From the NCBI GenBank assembly GCA_022574495.1, contig JACZRW010000006.1, positions 1 to 32,374 of the forward strand: a DNA stretch of 32,374 nucleotides. The letters run 5' to 3'. Numbering within the stretch: the stretch's first letter is position 1; each line of letters begins with the position of its first letter. The translations under genes and the position numbers were made by a program. Source of the stretch: Patescibacteria group bacterium. GTDB lineage: Bacteria > Patescibacteriota > Microgenomatia > Woykebacterales > RBG-16-39-9b. This document shows positions 16,850 through 25,235 of this stretch, one piece after another. The notes below the pieces were generated by a model. It made no database searches. It was not told the origin of the DNA and saw nothing but the letters and a program-made list of their open reading frames with translations.

Positions 16850-17433
16850 TGGAGGCTACGACTATATCCGACGATAGGCTAATAGAGCTAATGACAAGTG
16901 GTAAGCAAATCCTAAAACCATGGGGTCGAGGTTCAAGATCACTAGCCATTATCTATCTTCACGAGGTCAGGAGAGCTAGCTACAAAGAAATCAACGCCTT
17001 GATAGAAGCTAGTGGCCAGCTACGAATGAAGAGTACAAACATCAAATCAATACTAGATGGAGGCATAGCGGCAATCAAGGCAGAAGGACCAATAGATCCC
17101 AAGGTCTACGATCCAATCATCGTGGAAATAGCCAAAAGCGTAAACGGTGAATTTGTAAAACATGACGAACCAAAACACAAAACGCTATGGAGTTCAAGCG
17201 CTAATTCACCGACACTACCAATAATCTGCCCTCGCTGCCGTGGTAGGATGCGCCCGGAGGTAGACAAGTATGGAACATACGCAACTTGCTTCACGTGCGG
17301 GTATGTCCACGAATCCAATCTCACCCCCGCTCAGCAAGAGGTCAAACAAGACCAGGAGGAGAAAAACCGAGGAGAGCGGGAAAGAAGCCGAAAACCGACT
17401 CATGGTAGGGGAAAAAGGAAAATCTATCTCTGA
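16850..17433 (+). CDS. Zinc-ribbon protein of unknown function, basic C-terminal tail
   Basis: ATG after AAAGGAGGGATC; CPRC...CFTC zinc ribbon; tail EEKNRGERERSRKPTHGRGKRKIYL. Confidence 0.65.
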
Positions 17434-17619
17434 TGGCGCCTCTTGTGGAATACATCCACTTGAGGCGCTCAATCTTCTTCCAAATTCATTTTCTTTACAT
17501 TGCTCTAAAAATATAGCCCCCATCACTACTAGTGTCACCAGTTGGTTTCTAGTCTAAAGTCAAATACATTGATTTTAGATTGTACTATCTTACTCATTTG
17601 TTTATACTTTTCACAACTT

Positions 17620-18591
17620 ATGATAATTTCAGATAAAGTCTACGGAAAAGTTGAAATAAATGAACCAGTTCTTATTGAATTGATAAAAAGTAAACCACTT
17701 CAAAGACTTAAAGGGATAAATCAAGGCGGTACGCAACACATAACCCCAGAGTATAAAAATCTAACTAGATACAAACACTGTGTGGGGGTGATGCTGCTAC
17801 TCAAACGCTACGGGGCCTCAACCGAAGAACAAATTGCCGGCCTTTTGCATGACGTGCCTCACACCGCTTTTTCCCATGTGATTGATTACGCGATTGGTAA
17901 AGCAGATAAGCAAACTTTTCATGAAGATCACAAAGAAAGAATAATTTTAAACTCGGAAATTCCCAAGATATTGAGTAAGTACCAGTATAGCCTGAAGAGA
18001 ATTTTAAACGAGGAAAACTTTCCGTTACTCGAAAAGGAGATTCCAGACCTATGTGCAGATAGAATTGATTATTTTTTTATCGATTTAGACGCGGTACCAA
18101 AAGGATTTCATACCCCCAGTTACTTTCTTAAACACCTAATAGTTTCTGACAATGAATTTGCCCTTGACAGCAAAAAAGTAGCCCTAGAATTTGCCAAGGA
18201 CTTTATGAAGAAGTGTCTGACATCGTGGAATAGCCTAAAAGCGCTTACTGCTTTCTCGCTACTCTCAGAAACAATTAAAATAGCCCTGGATGAAAAACTA
18301 ATAACCCAAGATGATATTTTTCAGGATGACGCTTATCTTTTCAAAAAATTAAAGAAAATAAAAAATAAAAAAATACAAAGAAATCTAAGTCTTCTCCATC
18401 CCGACGTAAAAATATTAGAATCAGATAAAAATTTTGAATATCACGCAAGAGGGAAGGCAAGATACGTAGACCCAAAGGTACTGGTAGCAGGTAAAAAAAT
18501 TCGAGTATCCACTCTCTATCCTGATTTTAAAAAAGAAATAGAACAATTCAAACAAAAAGTAAAAGCAGGACGTAAGATAAAAGTTTCCTAG
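17620..18591 (+). CDS. HD-domain phosphohydrolase
   Basis: LTRYKHCVGVMLLLKRYG...EEQIAGLLHDVPHTAFSHVIDY; ADRIDYFFIDLD; likely start ATG 17620. Confidence 0.85.
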   Translation: MIISDKVYGKVEINEPVLIELIKSKPLQRLKGINQGGTQHITPEYKNLTRYKHCVGVMLLLKRYGASTEEQIAGLLHDVPHTAFSHVIDYAIGKADKQTFHEDHKERIILNSEIPKILSKYQYSLKRILNEENFPLLEKEIPDLCADRIDYFFIDLDAVPKGFHTPSYFLKHLIVSDNEFALDSKKVALEFAKDFMKKCLTSWNSLKALTAFSLLSETIKIALDEKLITQDDIFQDDAYLFKKLKKIKNKKIQRNLSLLHPDVKILESDKNFEYHARGKARYVDPKVLVAGKKIRVSTLYPDFKKEIEQFKQKVKAGRKIKVS

Positions 18592-18617
18592 ATTCCCCAG
18601 TAAAAGTTGCTATAGTT

Positions 18618-18626
18618 TGATATAAT
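18618..18626 (+). promoter_or_regulatory. Extended -10 promoter of the pilin gene
   Basis: TGATATAAT (TGnTATAAT) ~58 nt upstream of ATG 18684. Confidence 0.5.
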
Positions 18627-18683
18627 ACATCAGTTGAAAGATAGCATCGCGGAGCGAGGTTGCCGAAAGGAGCAAGGAGAGTC

Positions 18684-18830
18684 ATGTTCAATCTTGTGAA
18701 AGAGTTCATCGAAGGCCTAACAGAAGAACACGGTCAGACATTGTTCGAGTATGGCTTGATAATGGCAGTGATCGCAATCGCCATTGTCGTGATTGCCGCT
18801 GTGACGTTTGGCCCCATGCTGCTCGACTAG
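18684..18830 (+). CDS. Flp/Fap-type pilin (absent from the supplied ORF track)
   Basis: Manual translation MFNLVKEFIEGLTEEHGQTLFEYGLIMAVIAIAIVVIAAVTFGPMLLD; GQTLFEYGLI matches the Flp pilin GQTLVEYALI consensus; SD AAGGAG. Confidence 0.85.
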   Translation: MFNLVKEFIEGLTEEHGQTLFEYGLIMAVIAIAIVVIAAVTFGPMLLD

Positions 18831-18856
18831 GATCACAGATCACCTACTTGTCCAAG

Positions 18857-18905
18857 AAGCTGGCAAACTTTGGAGGAAACTCTGAGAGAGGCCGGCTTTT
18901 TCATT
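18857..18905 (+). terminator. Intrinsic terminator after the pilin gene
   Basis: AGCTGGC (18858-18864) / GCCGGCT (18891-18897) followed by T-run. Confidence 0.65.
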
Positions 18906-19059
18906 TTAAACCTAAATAGCCACAAAATAAAAATCCTTATGCGCTTAATGAAGAAAAACGTCCTAGACAAATAACAATTATGTTGTACAGTATTGAAGCA
19001 TAATTTATTACATAATAGGGTATTGACTCCTTAGGTTTAGTGTGATTAAATATGTTTAA

Positions 19060-19767
19060 ATGCAAAATACCACAGATATACAAGCAAGAATAAAACCCCC
19101 CTATGTGCCTCTGAGCAAGTTGATTGAGACATTTAGATTACTGTCTACTAGAAGCTTTTCTAGTTTTGGACCAAGCGATTTGACAAATAGAGGGTTTTCA
19201 AAAACAGATGCCTTCCAAAGTGTATCAGCGTTAAAATTTTTAGGTTTTGTAGACGAGGCTAATCGGACAAATGACCTTTCTAAACTTCATCTAAAGGGGG
19301 ATGAAAGGTCTAAAGCAATTTTGGAAATTGTAAAAAAGTCTTATACAAAAATCTTCGAAACAATACCCGAAGCAAATAAACTTCCCAAAAACGAGCTTTA
19401 TAATGAATTTGTTGCGCTATATAATTTAAGCCCCCGCTTAGCGAATCCATCTGTGAGTAACTTCCTATGGTTATGTAACGAATCTGGCTTGGAGGTTTCA
19501 GAACAACCTATTGGTCGAAAAAAGAATAAAGTAGCGGAGAGAAAAACAAAAATAACCAACAAAATTCCTGAAAAAAGAGATAATTATGCAAAAAGGGAAT
19601 TTACAGGTAATACCCACATAATAGAAGCAGGTAACTTCCAGTTATTACTTCCAAAAACATCAAAAATAATGGATGCTGTATATAACGGTGAGTTTAAGGA
19701 AATACGCGATAAACTTGTAAAACTTTCCGATGAGTTAAAAGATGAAGAAAAAATCTTGGAGGGCTAG
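19060..19767 (+). CDS. DUF5343-like protein
   Basis: PPYVPLSKLIETFRLLSTRSFSSFGPSDLTNRGFSKTDAFQSVSALKFLGFVD...G N-terminal pattern. Confidence 0.6.
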   Translation: MQNTTDIQARIKPPYVPLSKLIETFRLLSTRSFSSFGPSDLTNRGFSKTDAFQSVSALKFLGFVDEANRTNDLSKLHLKGDERSKAILEIVKKSYTKIFETIPEANKLPKNELYNEFVALYNLSPRLANPSVSNFLWLCNESGLEVSEQPIGRKKNKVAERKTKITNKIPEKRDNYAKREFTGNTHIIEAGNFQLLLPKTSKIMDAVYNGEFKEIRDKLVKLSDELKDEEKILEG

Positions 19768-19840
19768 CCAGTGGCCTGGCAGCTGGTCCCATTAGCCAGT
19801 AATGTATTAACAAGTACTGGGTTCGATTCCCAGCCCTCCT
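19758..19840 (+). tRNA. Aberrant class II-like tRNA or tRNA pseudogene, apparent anticodon CAT
   Basis: GGAGGGC/GCCCTCC acceptor; D arm GCC-AGTGGCCT-GGC; CTGGT-CCCATTA-GCCAG anticodon arm; TGT-ATTA-ACA variable arm; TGGG-TTCGATT-CCCA T arm; no encoded CCA. Confidence 0.55.
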
Positions 19841-19936
19841 ACTCACACCCTTAAATTAAGATTTAGTTTATCCCATAATGATTGATTTGTCTGTACTGTC
19901 GTGGTATTATACACTTGTACTTGTTAGTACATTGAC

Positions 19937-19966
19937 AAAAAGCCTCCGGTTTACGGGGGCTTTTTG
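19937..19966 (+). terminator. Intrinsic terminator
   Basis: AAAAAGCCTCCG-gttta-CGGGGGCTTTTT. Confidence 0.8.
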
Positions 19967-20042
19967 CTTTCCAAACTAAATTTGATTAGACAAAAATTCT
20001 GAGCCCTTGTGGTCTCCACTAGAGATGTTTTTTGAACCTAAT

Positions 20043-20633
20043 TTGAGGCTAATTTGTGCCTAGAAATCCCATTTTTAGCCTCAACCCAGGAGAGGGGTTA
20101 TTTTGGGGTATAATATACTGCTGTATCAGCCATATTTTGGTATTTTTATGGTAAGACATACAAGCAGCGTTTTTTATAAAATAGGTACAGAGAATAGAAG
20201 TGAATGCCCAGGATATAAAGTACAAAAGCCAGAGCCAAGAAATAAAAATAATAATATCTAGCCTCAAAGGGGAGTACATCTAACGTCGCATAAGATACAT
20301 TGTGCGACGTAGTATTTAATTGAACCTAACCCTGAAATTACGCGAGAGGAGTGGTTTTGGGAGTAGTCCAAAATATAGCACGCTTTTCTAACGTGAGCGA
20401 CCACTTCGTAGTCTAAAAAACTCTTTAGAAAGGCTCCTAGAGGCTTGTCCTACAAACTCTGACGTCGCATTTTATATGAGAACCATTAATTAATCCAGTT
20501 TTGTAGTTGGGGCCAATATTGCTTGTTGTACAAGCTATTATTTAACTTTTTAGGTTCAATCTTGTGTGAATATTTATGTAGTCCAACATACATTTGTGCC
20601 TAAGAAGAGGGGTAGCACTCTCTTCTAGAGTGC
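20043..20633. other. Hairpin-rich non-coding region
   Basis: TTGAGGCTAA/TTAGCCTCAA (20043-20052/20075-20084); ACGTCGCA/TGCGACGT (20283-20290/20303-20310); GGAGTGGT/ACCACTTC (20348-20355/20400-20407); GCACTCT/AGAGTGC (20615-20621/20627-20633); no credible CDS. Confidence 0.5.
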
Positions 20634-20927
20634 GACAAAACCCAAAATCTATTCGGGTATTTTTGGAGTCGGCCATTTTTAGCCTCATGGGCTACACCCT
20701 ATAGTTTTTAACTTTCCACACATGGAAACTAGTGTATCAGACTATATCATTTTCATTCTATTCACACACACGTTTCTCTCAAAAAGGGGATTATGCTACT
20801 ACACTCCTCTACTCCAACCAATGGCTCTAGAAATTTCTCTGGGTTCAATTCCTACGTAAAATAAACCTGCTCAAGTAACTAAAATTATATTTACTCAATT
20901 TATTGTTTTAACTCAACTCGTATGTGG

Positions 20928-21701
20928 TCACCCACTCCAACTAGTCGTAGCTACCAGGAATACAAATACAACTGCGGCAACAAAGAGGTATTCTAAAACT
21001 GTACTCTTCTTTAAATCATCTTTCATGTGGTGCTGTAGTATCCCAAGCAGAACGTAGACAACCGCTGTCAGGGTAAGACCAACCTTAGCCGGATCCAGTG
21101 GCCAGAACGAAAAACTCAAAGCTATCTGTCCTAGTATAACTCCTGAAACAAGAGAGTTTATGGTGATACGAGGGCTAGGGGTTTTTTCCAATTCTATTTT
21201 CCAAAGATATTGGGTAAATAAAAATACACCAATAACCACCACAATAATGGCAAAAAGCCAAAAATCTAACCCAAGCCCAAATAACAAAGAAAATATTACA
21301 AAAGAAACAAACAATGTCCCTAAGTAAGAAACCGTATTGGCGGCTCTTATCAGTGGAATGTTTCTTTCGGCCGAAACATTAAAAATATTTTCTGAAAGAA
21401 GAATAATATACATTACAACTCCAAAGATAACGCTTAATACCAACCGAGTTAAATTCTCTGGCTCAAATTGAAAAATAAACCCAGCAAAACTCGCCGCTAA
21501 AAATGTGGGTAGTGTAAAAAGAGTTAGAAATTCAAATCCAGATACATCTCTAAAGATCGACCAGACTGAAAAAACATAGCTTGCTAATATTATTCCCAGT
21601 AAAAGCCACAGTCTTGTATCTTCATTGGCGAAAGGAAAAAAATAAAGACTAATGGAAAGCAAAAAACTTGTTATTACTATTCTTTGCCGCTTAGCTAACA
21701 T
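20928..21701 (-). CDS. Multi-pass integral membrane protein of unknown function
   Basis: 257 aa, about eight hydrophobic segments. Confidence 0.65.
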   Translation of the reverse strand: MLAKRQRIVITSFLLSISLYFFPFANEDTRLWLLLGIILASYVFSVWSIFRDVSGFEFLTLFTLPTFLAASFAGFIFQFEPENLTRLVLSVIFGVVMYIILLSENIFNVSAERNIPLIRAANTVSYLGTLFVSFVIFSLLFGLGLDFWLFAIIVVVIGVFLFTQYLWKIELEKTPSPRITINSLVSGVILGQIALSFSFWPLDPAKVGLTLTAVVYVLLGILQHHMKDDLKKSTVLEYLFVAAVVFVFLVATTSWSG

Positions 21702-21711
21702 GAGGAGTATT

Positions 21712-22275
21712 CTACCTTAAAACTTTTGTCTTTGACAAGTGGCACAAAGCAATCGCTACAGCATCATAAGCATCATCTCTAAATCGATTTACTTCCCGAC
21801 CGGTTTGATCCTTAGGTTTTGGTAGTTCTGATACCCCTAGCAATCCTCTTACATGTTTCTGAACATCTTTCTTATCTGCTCTTCCATGTTTTGCCACTTC
21901 TAACTTTACTTCTAGTCCTGTATATTCGAAAAACTGGGTTTTAGATTCTGCAGCCACCAACATTACTATTCCTCTTGCTTGTCCAACTACCATCGCCGTC
22001 TTAGAATTTACCCCAAAGAAAAGTCTTTCAGCAATTAGCCAATCTGGCTTGTACTTATTTAAAACTCTCTTTAATTCATTCCTCAAAATCAGCAACCTAT
22101 TCGTCATTTCATCCTCTGGACGTGTCAGTATACATCCATATTCCAATAGCTTCACTCGCCCCTTTAGTTTCTTACCACTATTCCCCATCTTGACGCTAGG
22201 TTGCTTGGTTTCTTGAATTTCTACTACTCCCCAACCTGTTGTGGCTATCCCCGGGTCTATACCAAGTATTAACAT
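21712..22275 (-). CDS. ruvC: Crossover junction endodeoxyribonuclease RuvC
   Basis: MLILGIDPGIATTGWGVVE; AERLFFGVNSKTAMVVGQARGIVML; DDAYDAVAIALCH. Confidence 0.94.
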   Translation of the reverse strand: MLILGIDPGIATTGWGVVEIQETKQPSVKMGNSGKKLKGRVKLLEYGCILTRPEDEMTNRLLILRNELKRVLNKYKPDWLIAERLFFGVNSKTAMVVGQARGIVMLVAAESKTQFFEYTGLEVKLEVAKHGRADKKDVQKHVRGLLGVSELPKPKDQTGREVNRFRDDAYDAVAIALCHLSKTKVLR

Positions 22276-22393
22276 AAATAAGTGTATATTTTAAGTATAA
22301 TTATAAGAACCTGCTTCGTCTTGTGCTTATATACACAATTTTAGCACTCGCTCGCAGAACCTTGCCTTTTGCGCTTTGCGCAAAACGTACCCT

Positions 22394-22657
22394 TTAAACA
22401 TGGTCAAAATCTCCTTTTTTTCTACGCTCATCAATTTCCTTAAGAATTTTCGGATACTCCTTTTCCAGATCAACTCTGTAGTGATTCGCTATTAAAAAGG
22501 TTGAAAAAAGCACGTCACAGACACTATCAACTAAATCGGACTTGGATCTATTTTTTGTTTTCCAACCTTCCTTCACTTGTATTGCATTTGCTAGCTCCCC
22601 AGTTTCTTCAACAAGATCATTAAATCTCTGATAAATCCCCCATGGTTTTCCGGGCAT
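22394..22657 (-). CDS. MazG-like nucleotide pyrophosphohydrolase; start may lie further upstream
   Basis: FNDLVEETGELANAI ... SDLVDSVCDVLFSTFLIANHY. Confidence 0.72.
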   Translation of the reverse strand: MPGKPWGIYQRFNDLVEETGELANAIQVKEGWKTKNRSKSDLVDSVCDVLFSTFLIANHYRVDLEKEYPKILKEIDERRKKGDFDHV

Positions 22658-22701
22658 TTTATCTTTAACTTTTTTTGTTTCGGCAACTGCTTCATTAAGT
22701 C

Positions 22702-23460
22702 TTATATTGTCTCCTTTTGTAATATTTTCTCTGGAATGTCAAAGTTTGCATACACCTTCTGAACATCGGAAAGGTCATCTAACTTCTCCATAAGATCCAA
22801 TATTTTTTTCGCTTTATCAGATTCCTCAATTTTTATAGTATTTTTTGGTTTCATAGATAGCTGCGTCCCAACAATTTCCATACCTTTTTCTTCTAAGGCT
22901 TTCATCACTTTTTCCAGCTCTGACGGTTCACAATAAACTAAAGCATTATCACCAAACACTTCCACATCCTCTGCTCCGGCATCTGCAGCCGCTAAAAGCA
23001 CCTCGTCTGGGCCATTATCGTTTTTCAATCTCACGTCTATCTGAGCAAACTGGCTGAAAAGATATGAAACACTTCCCGGTCCAGACAAAGTACCACCACT
23101 TCTATCAAAAATACTTCTTATTTCCTGGGCTGATCTTTGTCTACTGTCTGTTACCACGAAAATTAATACCGCTATTCCTCCCGTACCAAAACCTTCGTAA
23201 ATTATTTCCTCCAGTTTTACACCTTCTCCCCCCTTGCCGACTCCCCTATTTATCGCCCTTCGAATATTTTCTTTAGGCATATTTAATCTCTTTGCTTCAT
23301 CAATCGCTAAGCGAAGTTTAAAGTTTGTTTCCAAAGAGTCACCACCTTCTCTAGCAGCAAGGGTTACTGCATTACTAACTCTTGTAAACACCGCACCGCG
23401 TTTTACATCGGTTACCCCTTTTTGTCTTTTGATAGTCGACCATTTACTGTGTCCGGACAT
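22702..23460 (-). CDS. yebC: YebC/PmpR-family DNA-binding/regulatory protein
   Basis: MSGHSKWSTIKRQKGVTDVKRGAVFTR; GGTLSGPGSVSYLF; typical length; adjacent to ruvC. Confidence 0.95.
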   Translation of the reverse strand: MSGHSKWSTIKRQKGVTDVKRGAVFTRVSNAVTLAAREGGDSLETNFKLRLAIDEAKRLNMPKENIRRAINRGVGKGGEGVKLEEIIYEGFGTGGIAVLIFVVTDSRQRSAQEIRSIFDRSGGTLSGPGSVSYLFSQFAQIDVRLKNDNGPDEVLLAAADAGAEDVEVFGDNALVYCEPSELEKVMKALEEKGMEIVGTQLSMKPKNTIKIEESDKAKKILDLMEKLDDLSDVQKVYANFDIPEKILQKETI

Positions 23461-23519
23461 AGTGAAGAAATTTTACCACAAATTTAATTCAAAAACGAGA
23501 AACAGAAAACTCCTTTTTT

Positions 23520-23559
23520 TGTCAAGACTTGACAAGAGCATTAAAATACCTTTTATACT
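23520..23559 (+). promoter_or_regulatory. Promoter with overlapping inverted repeat (candidate operator)
   Basis: TGTCAAG-A-CTTGACA (23520-23534) overlaps -35 TTGACA (23529-23534); TATACT 23554-23559. Confidence 0.55.
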
Positions 23560-23577
23560 AGAATTGAGGATTATATT

Positions 23578-24435
23578 ATGGTCGAAACGAATTTATATCA
23601 AAAATCTCAAGAAGCAATAAATGCAGCCCTCACCCAAGATTGGAAAAAAGCCCTTGACCTAAATCTGGAGATTTTGAAAAATGATCCGGAAAACACAGAC
23701 ACTTTAAATCGTCTAGCCAAAGCTTACACAATGCTTGGCCAAATATCCAAAGCAAAAACTTTCTACAACAAAATATTAAAAATAGATAAATACAATATTA
23801 TAGCCACCAAAAACCTCAGTAAGCTCTCTACTATAAAGGAGAAGGATATTAAAGTTGGTCAGTCTGTAGGCAATGGAATTATTGACCCAGATGTATTTTT
23901 GGAAGAACCAGGCAAAACTAAATTAATAAGTCTCATAGATCTAGCAATGCCTAGCGTGTTAGCAAATTTAAATATCGGTGATCAAGTAAGACTTGAACCT
24001 CAAAGAAATGAAGTGATAGTTTTTTCTCAAGATGGAAGAAGATTGGGTAAGATAAATGAAGATTGGGCTCCAAGTATTTCCCAAGCTTCTCGTGTTGGAA
24101 GTAAATTTAGAGCCTTAATAAAATCGGTACAGATCAAAGCCGACGACTCCAAATCATATTTATCCATCTTTGTGAAAGAAACAGAACGTTCAGAAAAGCT
24201 TTCCCAAAGTATATTCCCCATTGACTCAAGCGGCTTTACGCCGTACATAAGAGGTGACGCTCCGGGTCTACTTTCTGAAAGTAAAGAAACTGCTACAGTA
24301 GAACCAAATGAAGAAACCGGTGATGAAGAAATAGACAAGGTTAATAATTCTCCTGAAGAGTCCTCCCCCACTAATTCGCTAGAAACTATAGCCGAAAAAG
24401 AAATTCAGGATGAAGAAAATCTAGAAGACAACTAA
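23578..24435 (+). CDS. TPR-containing protein
   Basis: DWKKALDLNLEILKNDPENTDTLNRLAKAYTMLGQISKAKTFYNKILKIDKYNIIA TPR pattern; acidic C-terminus. Confidence 0.8.
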   Translation: MVETNLYQKSQEAINAALTQDWKKALDLNLEILKNDPENTDTLNRLAKAYTMLGQISKAKTFYNKILKIDKYNIIATKNLSKLSTIKEKDIKVGQSVGNGIIDPDVFLEEPGKTKLISLIDLAMPSVLANLNIGDQVRLEPQRNEVIVFSQDGRRLGKINEDWAPSISQASRVGSKFRALIKSVQIKADDSKSYLSIFVKETERSEKLSQSIFPIDSSGFTPYIRGDAPGLLSESKETATVEPNEETGDEEIDKVNNSPEESSPTNSLETIAEKEIQDEENLEDN

Positions 24436-25220
24436 GCCAATTCCTCATCAACTATGGTAGTTTGAACCACCGGTGGCTTTTGAGTATTTGTTTTTGTAGC
24501 TTTAACCTGCGAAGCTGGAACTGATTTCGCTATCGTCTTTGTAGTCTCTTCTTTAATAACTTTAGGTATTTCTTTTTTCACCGCTTTTACCACCTTTAAT
24601 TTTTTTGGCTCTGCTTTTTCCGGTTTACTCTCAATTATTGATTTAGTCTCATCTTTCTTTTCTGGTAGCTTCTCCTTTACTTCTTTTGTTTTTTCTTCTC
24701 CTACTTCCTGTGTCTTATCAGCTGCTTTTTCGGGTCTACTAGGTGGGGATTCTATTGCAGCCCAAATGGCAGTTTGATTTTTTGCGGGAATGACAATTTG
24801 CAATTCTTCCCCTACTGCAATCCCAGAGTGGTCCACAGATGCAGGCAACACTCGGTAAGATCCCTCCTGGGACACAACGTGAAATTTACCTTCTTTTTTA
24901 GTAAGGGTGCCTTTAGTTTTGTATCTCTTAACATGTTCAATCTGCTTAAATCTCTTCTCCCCTTTTTCATTAACCAATTTCATTGTATCCCCAACTATTA
25001 GCATACTTTTTGAAGCATAGTTTGCTGGAACAGGATATTTATCCCCTGATTCGGTTACCATATTCTCACCGTCAAAAGTGCCGATTATTCCCGGCAAGGC
25101 TGTATCAACCTCTTTAGATGGGCTTTTATGTTCTAATTCACTCAATAACTGCTTAGCAAGACGAATACTGGATTCTGAGGCAGATAGTGCTTGTCTTATA
25201 AGTTCAATTTGTTTACTCAT
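24432..25220 (-). CDS. Hypothetical protein with Lys/Glu/Pro-rich C-terminal tail
   Basis: 262 aa; SD AAAAAGGAGGTAAATTT before ATG; low-complexity basic tail. Confidence 0.75.
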   Translation of the reverse strand: MSKQIELIRQALSASESSIRLAKQLLSELEHKSPSKEVDTALPGIIGTFDGENMVTESGDKYPVPANYASKSMLIVGDTMKLVNEKGEKRFKQIEHVKRYKTKGTLTKKEGKFHVVSQEGSYRVLPASVDHSGIAVGEELQIVIPAKNQTAIWAAIESPPSRPEKAADKTQEVGEEKTKEVKEKLPEKKDETKSIIESKPEKAEPKKLKVVKAVKKEIPKVIKEETTKTIAKSVPASQVKATKTNTQKPPVVQTTIVDEELA

Positions 25221-25235
25221 AAATTTACCTCCTTT

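Noticed and set aside
17270-17557. Plus-strand 95-aa ORF overlapping the zinc-ribbon gene
   Set aside because: Out-of-frame overlap with a better supported CDS; no domain.
20049-20279. Minus-strand 76-aa ORF in the non-coding region
   Set aside because: No RBS or similarity; sits across a perfect inverted repeat.
20837-20855. GGGTTCAATTCC as a second tRNA T-arm
   Set aside because: No matching acceptor, anticodon or D arm upstream.
19970-20927. tmRNA, SRP RNA or RNase P RNA in the non-coding region
   Set aside because: Did not find the conserved sequence hallmarks of these RNAs by eye on the plus strand.
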